Assembly: GCF_036347055.1 (NCBI RefSeq)
Contig: NZ_CP108882.1
Coordinates: forward strand, 620,001-684,000
Length of the DNA stretch: 64,000 nt
Reading direction: 5' to 3'
Origin: Streptomyces sp. NBC_00820
GTDB taxonomy: Bacteria; Actinomycetota; Actinomycetes; Streptomycetales; Streptomycetaceae
The notes under the pieces were generated by a model. It saw only the letters and a list, made by a program, of their open reading frames with translations, made no database searches and was not told the DNA's origin. This document shows, one piece after another, positions 35,002 through 43,901 of the stretch. The position numbers and the translations under genes are program-made. The number at the start of each line of letters is the position of its first letter. Positions within the stretch are counted from its first letter, which is position 1.

Positions 35002-36066
35002 ATGACCACTCCCCCGCATCCGCTCGTCGCCCGCGCCCGCCGGCTCGCCACGGAACTGCTGCTCCCCGCGGCCGAGCGGGTGGACCAGGAAGGGGTCCCC
35101 GCGAGCCACCTCGAGGCGGTGAAACGGTCCGGGCTGCTCGGGGTGGGCGCGCCGGTGGAGTACGGCGGGGCCGCGGCGCCGGCGGCCGTGCTGCGGGAGA
35201 CCGCCGAGATCCTGGCCGGGGCCTGCTGCTCGACGTGGTTCGTGCAGACGCAGCACCACACACCGGTGCAGACCCTGATGCGCGGCGAACTCCCGGCGCG
35301 AGAACGTCTGTTGGGTCCACTGTCGCGCGGGGAACTGCTGTCCGGAGTGGCGTACGCGCATCTGCGGGCGTACCCACGGGTGCCGGTGCGCGTGCGGCGG
35401 GAGGGCGACGGCTGGCGGTTCGACGGGACCGTCCCCTGGTACACCGGCTGGGGCCTGAACGACGTGATGCTGCTCGCCGGTACGACCGACGCGGACGAGG
35501 TGCTGTTCGCCTTCGTCGACGCACGCGACCAGCCGGGGCTGCGGGCCTCGGCGCCGATGCGGCTCGCCGCCCTCACCGCAGCCCGTACGGTGTCCCTGGA
35601 GCTGGACGGGCTGCGGGTGCCCGACGAAGCCGTGGCCCTGCGGACACCGTACGAGCGGTGGGTGCCGGGCGACCGTGCCAAGACGCTGAACACCAGTCCG
35701 GCGGTCTTCGGCATCGCGGAGGCGGCGCTGTCCCTCCTGGACGAGGAAACGGCCGCTCCCCTGCGCACCCGCCTCGGCGACGCCCGCCGCCTCGCCTATG
35801 CCCTGGCCGACCATCCTGCGGCACACGAACGGGCCGAGGAGCGCCTGGCGGTGCGGGCACAGGCGTACGAACTGCTGCGCGCGGCCACCACGGCGGCGAT
35901 CGTGGCCGGCGGCGGCCGCACGATGGCCCTGACCAGCCGCGCCCAACGGCTGGCCCGCGAAGGGTTGTTCCTGCTGGTGCAGGGCCAGACGGCGGAGACC
36001 CGCAGAGCGCATCTACGGGCACTCGCCGGGATGCCGACCGGTGCCGGCGGCGCGAGCGAGGAGTGA
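35002..36066 (+). CDS. Acyl-CoA dehydrogenase/DszC-like flavin monooxygenase
   Basis: 354 residues with the acyl-CoA dehydrogenase fold: N-terminal helical part (LEAVKRSGLLGVGAPVEYGG), middle beta domain (WRFDGTVPWYTGWGLNDVMLLAGTT) and C-terminal helices (GGGRTMALTSRAQRLAREGLFLLVQGQT). The active-site Glu of true dehydrogenases is not evident, which fits the flavin-dependent monooxygenase branch (DszC/SfnB). Next to SsuD- and SsuE-like genes, it may release sulfur from organosulfur compounds. Convergent with the SsuD gene. Function is an inference. Confidence 0.72.
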   Translation: MTTPPHPLVARARRLATELLLPAAERVDQEGVPASHLEAVKRSGLLGVGAPVEYGGAAAPAAVLRETAEILAGACCSTWFVQTQHHTPVQTLMRGELPARERLLGPLSRGELLSGVAYAHLRAYPRVPVRVRREGDGWRFDGTVPWYTGWGLNDVMLLAGTTDADEVLFAFVDARDQPGLRASAPMRLAALTAARTVSLELDGLRVPDEAVALRTPYERWVPGDRAKTLNTSPAVFGIAEAALSLLDEETAAPLRTRLGDARRLAYALADHPAAHERAEERLAVRAQAYELLRAATTAAIVAGGGRTMALTSRAQRLAREGLFLLVQGQTAETRRAHLRALAGMPTGAGGASEE

Positions 36067-36170
36067 GCCTCCCCGCTGCCCATACGCCTCATCCGCTCAT
36101 ACGCCCCATCTGCCCGCCCGACCGCCAGCCTGCCCCGTGAACGGCGTCCCGCCCAGCTCGCCCAGCTCGC

Positions 36171-37313
36171 TCAGCTCGCGAACGGCACCCGGGCCGAGGG
36201 GGCGTCGGCCGTGTCGCCGGGACGGGTCCACAGCCCCTGGGCCGCGAGCCGGGGCAGCACACCCTCCCCGAACCAGTACGCCTCCTCCAGGTGCGGGTAC
36301 CCGGAGAGCACGAACTCGTCGATACCCAGGGCGTGATACTCCTTGATCCGGTCGGCGACCTCGTCGTGGCTGCCGACCAGCGCCGTACCGGCGCCGCCGC
36401 GCACCAGGCCGATGCCGGCCCACAGGTTGGGGTGGATCTCCAGGCCGTCCCTGCCGCCTCCGTGCAGGGCCAGCATGCGCCGCTGCCCCTCCGACTCGCT
36501 GCGCGCCAGGCCCGCCTGGACGGACCGTACGGTCTCCGTGTCGAAGCCGTCGAGCAGCCGGTCGGCCTCGGCCCAGGCCTGCGCCGAGGTGTCCCGGGTG
36601 ATGACGTGCAGCCGGATGCCGAAGCGCAGGGTCCGGCCGTGCCGCGCGGCCAGTTCCCGGATCCACGCGATCTTCTCCGCGACCTGCGCGGGCGGCTCGC
36701 CCCAGGTCAGGTAGACGTCGGCGTACCGCGCGGCGACCTCTCCGGCGACCGGCGAGGAGCCGCCGAAGTAGACCTCGGGCACCGGATCGGGCAGCCGGCT
36801 GAGCCTCGCGTCCTCGACCCGGAGGTGTTCCCCGTGCAGATCGACACTCTTGCCCTCCCACAACTCCCTTACGATCCGCAGGAATTCACCGGTACGACGG
36901 TACCGGTCGTCCTTGTCGAGGAAGTCCCCGTACGCCCGCTGCTCATGGCTCTCGCCGCCGGTGACCACGTTCAGCAGGAGCCGGCCGCCGGTCTGCCGCT
37001 GGAAGGTGGACGCCATCTGCGCGGCGAGCGTCGGCGAGACGAAGCCGGGCCGGAAGGCGACCAGGAACTTCAGCCGTTCGGAGTTCTGGCTGACCATCGC
37101 CGTGGTCAGCCACGCGTCCTCGCACCAGGCCCCCGTCGGGGTGAGCGCGCCCACGAACCCCAGGCTCTCGGCGGCACGGGCGATCTGGCTCAGGTAGGCG
37201 ACCGTCGGCGGCCGGTCCCGGCCGGAGACCGTGGCCGGACTGCCGTGGCCACCGCCGACGACGTCCCGGCTGTCGCCGTTGGTGGGCAGGAACCAGTGGA
37301 AGGCGAGGGACAT
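36171..37313 (-). CDS. ssuD: FMNH2-dependent alkanesulfonate monooxygenase-like (SsuD)
   Basis: 380 residues of the bacterial-luciferase-like family. MSLAFHWFLPTNGDSR, FVGALTPTGAWCEDAWLTTAMV, FLVAFRPGFVSPTLAAQMASTFQRQTGGRLLLNVVTGG, and PEVYFGGSSPVAGEVAA match SsuD. It cleaves the C-S bond of alkanesulfonates to sulfite using FMNH2 and O2. The reductase partner is encoded upstream in the same direction, and a Cys leader peptide heads the unit. Confidence 0.92.
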   Translation of the reverse strand: MSLAFHWFLPTNGDSRDVVGGGHGSPATVSGRDRPPTVAYLSQIARAAESLGFVGALTPTGAWCEDAWLTTAMVSQNSERLKFLVAFRPGFVSPTLAAQMASTFQRQTGGRLLLNVVTGGESHEQRAYGDFLDKDDRYRRTGEFLRIVRELWEGKSVDLHGEHLRVEDARLSRLPDPVPEVYFGGSSPVAGEVAARYADVYLTWGEPPAQVAEKIAWIRELAARHGRTLRFGIRLHVITRDTSAQAWAEADRLLDGFDTETVRSVQAGLARSESEGQRRMLALHGGGRDGLEIHPNLWAGIGLVRGGAGTALVGSHDEVADRIKEYHALGIDEFVLSGYPHLEEAYWFGEGVLPRLAAQGLWTRPGDTADAPSARVPFAS

Positions 37314-37443
37314 GCGAGTCTCCGTTCTGTACGTGCGGCTGCGCCTGCGGCTGTACGTGCGGGGCGCACATACGGGCTGTGGCGTACGGCTCTGCGTGCG
37401 CGGGCTGTGTGCGTGGGGACAGGGACTGCGACGGCGTCCGTGC

Positions 37444-37998
37444 TCAGCTCGCCACCGCGAGCACCGGGGTACGGCCCAGCGCGGCCGAGAACCGGTCCAC
37501 CACGTGTCCCAGGGCCTCGGCGGCGGCCGGGGCGACGGTGAGGGAGCCGTCCTCCCGGACGGCCATGTCCGTGTCGAGGGTGAACCAGCCCTGGACTATG
37601 TGGTCGGCGCCCATGGAGTTCAGCACCGGGCGCAGCGCGTAGTCGATGGCGAGGACATGTGCGGTGGAGCCACCGGTGGCGAGCGGCAGGACCGTCTTGC
37701 CGGTGAGCGCGTACTGCGGCAGCAGGTCGAGCAGCGCCTTGAGGACTCCGGAGTACGACGCCTTGTAGACGGGAGTGCCGACCACCACGCCGTCGGCCCG
37801 GGCGAACAGCTCGGCCGCCGCCACGATGGCCGGGTGCCGGAAGTCCGCGCCGAGGAGGGCCTCCGCGGGGATCGTACGGACGTCGAGCGGGATCACCTCG
37901 TGCCCTTGGGCGATCAGCCGCTTGTCCAGATGGCGCAGCAGGCGATGGGTGCGGGAGGAAGCGGAAGGACTGCCGGAGACGGAGAGGACGGTGGCCAT
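37444..37998 (-). CDS. ssuE: NAD(P)H-dependent FMN reductase (SsuE-like)
   Basis: 184 residues, flavodoxin-like: ATVLSVSGSPSASSRTHRLLRHL binds FMN phosphate, and GVVVGTPVYKASYSGVLKALLDLLPQYALTGKTVLPLATGGS is diagnostic of SsuE/MsuE. Supplies FMNH2 to the SsuD-like enzyme 130 bases downstream. The gap between them contains repeated CTGTACGTGCGG words. Confidence 0.9.
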   Translation of the reverse strand: MATVLSVSGSPSASSRTHRLLRHLDKRLIAQGHEVIPLDVRTIPAEALLGADFRHPAIVAAAELFARADGVVVGTPVYKASYSGVLKALLDLLPQYALTGKTVLPLATGGSTAHVLAIDYALRPVLNSMGADHIVQGWFTLDTDMAVREDGSLTVAPAAAEALGHVVDRFSAALGRTPVLAVAS

Positions 37999-38212
37999 GG
38001 ATGCCTCTTTCTGGAGCGGTGCGTCAGCGCGGGAAGGGCCGCCGTCCGCCGGGCCGCGTCGCGGTCGCCCCTCGCGACACGCGGAACACACGGATGCCGC
38101 GGGCATTCGGGCATCCGGGCACCCCTGGCGCGGAATGCGCGGTCATGCTCCGAGCACGTCGATTTCCGTCCGTGTGACGGACGGGGCGGAATCACGGAGT
38201 GCCGGGAAGAAA

Positions 38213-38230
38213 GCCGGGCGGAGGCCCGGC
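38213..38230 (-). terminator. Putative attenuator hairpin after the leader peptide
   Basis: Read on the minus strand: GCCGGGC-CTCC-GCCCGGC followed by TTTCTT, an intrinsic terminator starting 29 bases after the leader-peptide stop. A second perfect 8-base stem (38166-38184, CCGTCCGT/ACGGACGG) lies further on before ssuE. The arrangement is that of transcription attenuation coupled to translation of the Cys codons. Confidence 0.7.
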
Positions 38231-38258
38231 GGCGGCGGATCGGAGGTGAGTCGGACGA

Positions 38259-38342
38259 TCAGGCCGCGGCGCGACAACAGGCGCTGGAGACGCGAGCGAG
38301 GTCGACATGGCGTCGCCGCGTGAGGTCCAGTCGCATGGTCAT
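38259..38342 (-). CDS. Cysteine leader peptide of the sulfonate genes
   Basis: 27 residues starting at ATG 38342 (or 25 from ATG 38336): M-T then MRLDLTRRRHVDLARVSS, then ACCRAAA and TGA. This closely resembles the short leader peptides known upstream of actinobacterial sulfur genes, with a Cys pair near the end so that ribosome stalling under cysteine shortage can report sulfur status. No strong ribosome site is seen. It is followed by a terminator hairpin and then ssuE and ssuD. Confidence 0.85.
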   Translation of the reverse strand: MTMRLDLTRRRHVDLARVSSACCRAAA

Positions 38343-38624
38343 GTCGGCGATCGTGGCAGCCCGCGGCGAGGACCGTCAAGGAAATCCTGAGAGGTCTCGT
38401 ATCGCGGACCACGGCATTTCACGCGAGCGTGGAAAGGGGGCGGCACAGAGAAACACGCGCGGCACGGCAGATCGGGCGTGACCCAGCAGGACCCCCGCGG
38501 CACAGCGGGAACACGCGCGGCACAGCCGGACACGCGTTCCACCGGAAGGAGGACACGCATCCGCGACACGTGCCGTACGGGAAGTGATCACAGGGGGATC
38601 ACCGACGCGGAGGTACCGGGAGCG

Positions 38625-40148
38625 ATGAACGACCAGGACTCGACGCCACTGCGCTGTCTGGTGACGGGCGCCACGGGCTACATCGGCGGACGGCTCGTGC
38701 CCGAGCTGCTGGCCGCCGGGCACCAGGTGCGCTGTCTGGCCCGCACTCCGCGCAAACTGCGCGACCATCCCTGGGCGGGCGAGGCGGAGGTGGTGGAGGG
38801 CGACGTCACCGACGCCGACTCGGTCGCCGACGCGCTGCGGGACATCGACGTGGCGTACTACCTGGTGCACGCACTCGGCACCGGGAGCGACTTCGAGGAG
38901 ACCGACCGGCGCGCGGCCCGCATCTTCGGCGAGCAGGCGAAGGCGGCCGGTGTCCGCCGCATCGTGTACCTCGGCGGGCTGACCCCGGAAGGCGTACCCG
39001 AGGAGGATCTGTCCCCGCACCTGAGGTCACGGGCGGAGGTGGGCCGCATCCTGCTGGAGAGCGGCGTACCGACCTCCGCGCTGCGGGCCGCCGTGATCAT
39101 CGGCTCCGGCTCGGCCTCCTTCGAGATGCTGCGCTACCTCACCGAGCGGCTGCCCGTGATGCTGACCCCGACCTGGGTGCGCACCCGTCTTCAGCCCATC
39201 GGCGTCAAGGACGTCCTGCGGATTCTGGTCGGCTGCGCGCGGCTGCCCGAGGACGTGAACCGCACCTTCGACATCGGCGGCCCGGACATCCTGACGTACC
39301 GGGAGATGATGATCCGGTACGCGCGCGTGGCCCACCTGCCTCCGCGCGTCATCCTGCCCGTGCCGGTCCTCACACCGTGGCTCTCCAGCCACTGGGTGGG
39401 GCTGGTCACCCCGGTCCCCGCCGCCATCGCCCGGCCGCTCACCGAGTCGCTGCGCTACGAGGTCGTCTGCCGCGAGCACGACATCAGGCGGTACGTGCCG
39501 GAACCCCCGGGGTATCCGCTCACCTTCGACCAGGCGCTGAAGCTGGCGCTGCGCCGGATCCGGGAAGCGAAGGTGATCACCCGCTGGACGTCCGCCGCGA
39601 GCCCGGGCGCGCCCAGCGACCCGCTGCCGACCGACCCCGACTGGGCCGGCGGCAGTCTGTACACGGACAGCCGTCAGTCGCTGGTGTCGGCTCCGGTGAG
39701 CACCTTGTGGCGGGTGATCGAGGGGGTGGGCGGCGACAACGGCTGGTACTCCTTCCCGCTCGCCTGGAGTGTCAGGGGCTGGCTGGACCGGCTGGTGGGC
39801 GGGGTGGGGCTGCGCCGGGGGCGGCGGGACGCGCACCGGCTCCGGGTGGGCGACTCCCTGGACTTCTGGCGGGTGGAGGAGATCGAACCGGGGCATCTGC
39901 TGCGGCTGCGCGCCGAGATGCGGCTGCCCGGCCTCGCCTGGCTGGAGATGTACGCGGAGCCGGACGGCGACGGCCGCAGCCGGTACCGCCAGCGCGCCCT
40001 GTTCCATCCGCACGGGCTGCTGGGGCAGATCTACTGGTGGGCCGTCTCCCCCTTCCACGCCGTCGTGTTCGGCGGGATGGCCCGCAACATCGCCCTCGCG
40101 GCGGCGCGGCAGGCCGACGAGGACGGCGGCGGCACCCCCGTCGGCTGA
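38625..40148 (+). CDS. NAD(P)-binding epimerase-like protein with C-terminal DUF2867 domain
   Basis: 507 residues. N-terminal atypical SDR domain: RCLVTGATGYIGGRLVPELLAAGHQVRCLAR (NAD(P) site), IVYLGGLTPEG, and VRTRLQPIGVKDVLRIL. From ~345 a DUF2867/START-like domain (GNGWYSFPLAW-type: GGDNGWYSFPLAWSVRGWLDRLVGG; LFHPHGLLGQIYWWAVSPFHAVVFGGMARNI). ATG 38625 is the first convincing start. It precedes the photolyase by 69 bases and, as in other Streptomyces, probably belongs to the light-induced set. Reaction unknown. Confidence 0.85.
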   Translation: MNDQDSTPLRCLVTGATGYIGGRLVPELLAAGHQVRCLARTPRKLRDHPWAGEAEVVEGDVTDADSVADALRDIDVAYYLVHALGTGSDFEETDRRAARIFGEQAKAAGVRRIVYLGGLTPEGVPEEDLSPHLRSRAEVGRILLESGVPTSALRAAVIIGSGSASFEMLRYLTERLPVMLTPTWVRTRLQPIGVKDVLRILVGCARLPEDVNRTFDIGGPDILTYREMMIRYARVAHLPPRVILPVPVLTPWLSSHWVGLVTPVPAAIARPLTESLRYEVVCREHDIRRYVPEPPGYPLTFDQALKLALRRIREAKVITRWTSAASPGAPSDPLPTDPDWAGGSLYTDSRQSLVSAPVSTLWRVIEGVGGDNGWYSFPLAWSVRGWLDRLVGGVGLRRGRRDAHRLRVGDSLDFWRVEEIEPGHLLRLRAEMRLPGLAWLEMYAEPDGDGRSRYRQRALFHPHGLLGQIYWWAVSPFHAVVFGGMARNIALAAARQADEDGGGTPVG

Positions 40149-40217
40149 CCAGCGCATCCGTCCGGCGCGCCGGGACAGAACGCTCTGCGTAGCCACCGTC
40201 TCGCCTGGAGCCGCACG

Positions 40218-41594
40218 ATGAACACCTCGGTCGTCCTGTTCACCGCCGATCTGCGCCTGCACGACCATCCACCGCTGCGGGCCGCGCTGGACGAGGCACG
40301 CGAGGTCGTGCCCCTCTTCGTGCGCGACCGCGGGGTGACGGACGCGGGGTTCGCCGCGCCCAACCGGCTGGCGTTCCTCGCCGACTGCCTGCGCGACCTG
40401 GACGCCGGGCTGCGCGAGCGCGGCGGCCGGCTGGTCCTGCGCTCCGGCGACGTGGTCGACGAGGTGTGCAAGGTGGTCGCCGAGGCCGACGCCGACGAGG
40501 TGCACATGGCCGCCGACGTCAGCGCGTACGCCCATCTGCGCGAGCGGCGGCTGCGCCGCGCCCTGGAGGCGGACGGGCGGCGGCTGCACGTCCACGAGAC
40601 GGTGACCGGCGTGATCCCGCCCGGCACGGTGACCCCGGCGTCCTCGGACCACTTCGCCGTGTTCACGCCGTACTTCCGGCAGTGGTCGCTGCGGCAGCCG
40701 CGGGATCCGCTCGGCGCGCCCCGCTCGATCCGGGTCCCGGAGGGCGTCGGGTCCGAGGAACTGCCGTCCCGGTCCGCGCTGTCCGGCGTCTCGCCGGGGC
40801 TGGCCGCGGGCGGCGAGGCGGAGGGCCGTAAGCGGCTCACCGCGTGGCTGCGCTCCGGGATCGCCGCGTACGAGGAGAGGCACGACGACATGGCGGGCGA
40901 CGCGACCTCGCGGCTGTCGCCGCACCTGCACTTCGGCACGCTCTCCCCCGTGGAGCTCGTCCACCGCGCGCGCAGGGCGGGCGGTCCGGGCGCCGAGGCG
41001 TTCGTGCGGCAGGTCGCCTGGCGCGAGTTCCACCGCCAGGTGCTGGCGGCACGCCCGGCCACGGCCGGCGACGACTACCGCACCAAGCACGACCGCTGGC
41101 GGTCCGGGCGTGCGGCCCAGGAGGACGTCGAGGCGTGGCGGGAGGGCCGTACCGGCTATCCGATCGTCGACGCGGCGATGCGCCAACTCCTGCACGAGGG
41201 CTGGATGCACAACCGCGGACGCCTGCTGGCGGCGAGCTTCCTGACCAAGACGCTGTACGTCGACTGGCGGGTGGGGGCCCGCCACTTCCTGGAGCTGCTG
41301 GTGGACGGGGACGTCGCCAACAACCAGCTGAACTGGCAGTGGATGGCCGGAACGGGCACGGACAGCCGCCCCAACCGGGTCCTCAACCCCGTCGCCCAGG
41401 CCAAACGGTACGACCCGGACGGCGCGTATGTCCGGCGCTGGGTACCCGAGTTGACGGACATCCCGGATTCCGCGATTCACGAGCCGTGGAGACTCCAGGG
41501 GTTCGACCGGGCGCGGGTCGGCGACTACCCCGACCCGATCGTCGAACTCGCCGACGGCCTGGCCCGCTTCAGGCAGGCCCGGGAACGAGACTGA
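40218..41594 (+). CDS. phr: Deoxyribodipyrimidine photolyase (CPD class I)
   Basis: 458 residues. N-terminal antenna domain (TSVVLFTADLRLHDHPPLRAAL) and C-terminal FAD domain with TSRLSPHLHFGTLSPVELV, WREFHRQVL, GYPIVDAAMRQLLHEGWMHNRGRLLAASFLTKTL and GDVANNQLNWQWMAGTGTD. Splits UV pyrimidine dimers using blue light. Downstream of the DUF2867 gene, probably one transcript, and convergent with the LitR-like gene. Confidence 0.96.
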   Translation: MNTSVVLFTADLRLHDHPPLRAALDEAREVVPLFVRDRGVTDAGFAAPNRLAFLADCLRDLDAGLRERGGRLVLRSGDVVDEVCKVVAEADADEVHMAADVSAYAHLRERRLRRALEADGRRLHVHETVTGVIPPGTVTPASSDHFAVFTPYFRQWSLRQPRDPLGAPRSIRVPEGVGSEELPSRSALSGVSPGLAAGGEAEGRKRLTAWLRSGIAAYEERHDDMAGDATSRLSPHLHFGTLSPVELVHRARRAGGPGAEAFVRQVAWREFHRQVLAARPATAGDDYRTKHDRWRSGRAAQEDVEAWREGRTGYPIVDAAMRQLLHEGWMHNRGRLLAASFLTKTLYVDWRVGARHFLELLVDGDVANNQLNWQWMAGTGTDSRPNRVLNPVAQAKRYDPDGAYVRRWVPELTDIPDSAIHEPWRLQGFDRARVGDYPDPIVELADGLARFRQARERD

Positions 41595-41735
41595 CACCGG
41601 CCCCCGAGGGACGCGGCCGAGGCGGACTCCGGCGGCCCGCCTTCCCGGCACCCGCCTGGCCGCCTGCCCGGCACCCGGCGAGAACGAGTCACCGCGCGGC
41701 GCAGGCGGCGGTGGGCGCGGGCTGCCGGGCGATGG

Positions 41736-42842
41736 TCAGTGCGGTTCGGCCCGGGGGGCCGTTCCGTACACCGCGACGAGTGTGTCGAGCGCGTCGGCCA
41801 GGGCGGTGGGGCGCACCATGCCGCGCGAGAACCGGCCGGCCCAGCCTGGGCCGCCGAGCACCACCAGTGGCTGCGCGCGGGCTCCTCGCACTCCCCACTC
41901 GGTGGCCGCGACGTACTGGGCCAGCGGAATGCTCGCGGTGGAGCGTGCCTGCGCCCACAGCACGACGGCGGCCGGGCCCAGTCGCCGTACCGCCACGAGG
42001 AGCGCCTCCGCCGGAACGGCCGCCCCGAACATCCTTGTGGGGATGCCGTGTTCACTCAGCGCGGCGTTGAGCGCCTCCAGCGGCAGGGTGTGCTGTTCAC
42101 CGGGGACACAGGCGAGGATGACGGGCCCCGCGGCGGCCGGCGGCCCGTGCCACGCGGGGTGGCGGGTGTACCGGCGCAGCGTCGTGGAGACGTGCCAGGA
42201 CAGCAGGTGCTCGACCTCGACGTAACGGTCGCCCGACGAGGCCCACTTGCGGCCCACGGCGTGCAGGGTCGGAACCATGATGTCCTGCCACGCGACCTGG
42301 ACGCCGTACTCGGTCACGGCGGTGTCCAGTTGGTCCTGCACGGCGGCGGCGTCCAGCCGGACGGCCGCGCGGGCCAGGCCGCGGCACTCCTGACGGACGT
42401 CACCCAGGGGCAGTCCGCCGGCGGCACGGGAGGGCGCGGCCGCCTGCTCGGGCCGAGGTGCCGGTGCGGCGGCGGGCACGGACGGCGCCGACGGGACGGT
42501 GGCGTCCTCGGGCGGCGTCCCCGGCGCGCCGGCGTCGTCCGGGACACCGGGGCGCGCGTGGTCCTTCGCGGCGCGGGCCGCTTCGGCGGGTGGCACACCG
42601 GACGAGGTGAGCCGGCACATCGTCTCCAGCATCGCCACGTCCCTGGGTGTCCAGCGCCGGTGCCGCCCGTCGGCGCGCTCGGCGGGACCGATGCCGTAGC
42701 GGCGGTCCCAGGACCGCAGGGTGGTGGGTGAGACGCCGAGCCTGCGGGCGAGGGCGCCGGTGGTCAGCCCGGCGTCCGCGGACGGGGAGTCCTGCGCGGG
42801 GCGCTCCGGGTCCGGTCCGGTCGAGACCGGGTCGTCGTCCAT
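41736..42842 (-). CDS. litR: LitR/CarH-like B12-binding MerR regulator
   Basis: 368 residues. MerR HTH LTTGALARRLGVSPTTLRSWDRRYGIGPAERADGRHRRWTPRDVAML (from ~25), a long Ala/Pro linker, then a B12-binding module: four-helix part ending DRYVEVEHLLSWH (ExEH as in CarH) and Rossmann part ILACVPGEQHTLPLEALNAALSEHG with the cobalt-ligand-type His. In S. coelicolor LitR uses adenosylcobalamin to sense light and controls an adjacent sigma factor. The divergent ECF sigma gene here fits that. The usual Gly three residues after the His is Pro. Confidence 0.85.
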   Translation of the reverse strand: MDDDPVSTGPDPERPAQDSPSADAGLTTGALARRLGVSPTTLRSWDRRYGIGPAERADGRHRRWTPRDVAMLETMCRLTSSGVPPAEAARAAKDHARPGVPDDAGAPGTPPEDATVPSAPSVPAAAPAPRPEQAAAPSRAAGGLPLGDVRQECRGLARAAVRLDAAAVQDQLDTAVTEYGVQVAWQDIMVPTLHAVGRKWASSGDRYVEVEHLLSWHVSTTLRRYTRHPAWHGPPAAAGPVILACVPGEQHTLPLEALNAALSEHGIPTRMFGAAVPAEALLVAVRRLGPAAVVLWAQARSTASIPLAQYVAATEWGVRGARAQPLVVLGGPGWAGRFSRGMVRPTALADALDTLVAVYGTAPRAEPH

Positions 42843-42843
42843 A

Positions 42844-42859
42844 CGTCGAGCATACGACG
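42844..42859. promoter_or_regulatory. CGTCG-N6-CGACG dyad between litR and sigma gene
   Basis: A perfect 5-base dyad immediately upstream of the LitR start, within the 94-base divergent promoter region; a candidate LitR operator. Confidence 0.45.
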
Positions 42860-42936
42860 CAGAATCGATGCGAGTTGTGGGCGCCGTGCGTCGGTTCGCA
42901 CGATGGCTGGACCGTCACACACGAGGAGCCGAAGTC

Positions 42937-43605
42937 ATGGCCCCGAATCGGACCGCCTCCGCCACGAGCGCCACCACCGGAACCCCCGTCCCGGCGCCCG
43001 CGTCCGCGCCCGCGCCCGCACCCGGCGCGGCGGCCGCGGCGCCTCCGTGCACCCCGGCCGAGGCGGCGTGCGGGGACGAGGAGATCGCGCGTGGCCTGGT
43101 GGCGGGTGACGAGGCCTGCCTGGCCGCCGCCTACCGCCGCTGGTCCGCGCTGGTGTACGCGCTGGCCCGCCGCTCGCTGGGCGACGCCGGAGAGGCGGAG
43201 GACGTCACTCAGCAGGTGTTCCTGGGCGTGTGGCGCGGCCGGCGGGGCTACCGGCCGGAGCGCGGTCCGCTGGGCGGCTGGATCGTCGGCATCGCCCGCC
43301 GCAAGATCTTCGACGCCCTGTCGGCGCGTACTCGGCGCGGTGAGCTGGTGGCGGCGGCCGGCTCGGCCCTCGCGCACGCGGCCGCCACCGACGCCGCGGA
43401 GACGGGCCCCGAGGCGGTGCTCGACCGGATCCTCGTCCAGCGCGCGCTGGAACGCCTTCCCGAAACCCAGCGGCAGGTGCTCTACCTGGCCTTCTACGAG
43501 GACCTCACCCAGACGCAGATCGCCGCCCGCACGGGCTGGCCGCTGGGCACGGTGAAGAGCCACGCGCGGCGGGGGCTCCACCAGCTCCGGCGCAGCCTCG
43601 AATAG
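42937..43605 (+). CDS. litS: ECF sigma factor, LitS-like
   Basis: 222 residues from ATG 42937, 8 bases after GAGGAG. A ~45-residue Ala/Pro-rich N-terminus precedes region 2 (EEIARGLVAGDEACLAAAYRRWSALVYALARRSLGDAGEAEDVTQQVFLGVWRGRRGYRPERGPLGGWIVGIARRKIFDAL) and region 4 (RALERLPETQRQVLYLAFYEDLTQTQIAARTGWPLGTVKSHARRGLHQLRRSL). No anti-sigma gene is adjacent; control probably comes from the divergent LitR-like repressor. Expected targets include the nearby photolyase unit. Confidence 0.88.
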   Translation: MAPNRTASATSATTGTPVPAPASAPAPAPGAAAAAPPCTPAEAACGDEEIARGLVAGDEACLAAAYRRWSALVYALARRSLGDAGEAEDVTQQVFLGVWRGRRGYRPERGPLGGWIVGIARRKIFDALSARTRRGELVAAAGSALAHAAATDAAETGPEAVLDRILVQRALERLPETQRQVLYLAFYEDLTQTQIAARTGWPLGTVKSHARRGLHQLRRSLE

Positions 43606-43901
43606 GCGGCGCTCGCCGGCTCCCCCGCCTGAAGCAGTGGCACCCGCCTCCGAGGCGATGGCCGGACTCACGTTCGACGCACAAACGATGCATCGCTCGC
43701 GAAGGGGCGTTCGGGCACATCCTGACACCACCTCGACCCCGTCCCCGCGATGCCCCGACCGCGTCGGTACGGCCACCACGTGGGCGCAAATCGGATTATG
43801 CTACCTATAAAGAATTAATAAGTGCAAAATGGTGAGTGCGCGGCGCTCGCCGCGTACCGCGCAGGACGCGGTCAGCCTTGCGAGTCACGAAGGAGACGAA
43901 G

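Noticed and set aside
38478..38624. N-terminal extension of the DUF2867 protein
   Set aside because: Lacks a ribosome site and family similarity; ATG 38625 gives LRCLVTGATGYIGG near the start, as expected.
39027..41651. 874-residue minus-strand ORF over the DUF2867 and photolyase genes
   Set aside because: Both plus-strand genes have clear conserved motifs; this is their shadow.
43790..43840. AT-rich patch as an origin or attachment site
   Set aside because: No repeats, tRNA or integrase nearby; more simply the promoter of the SPW gene.
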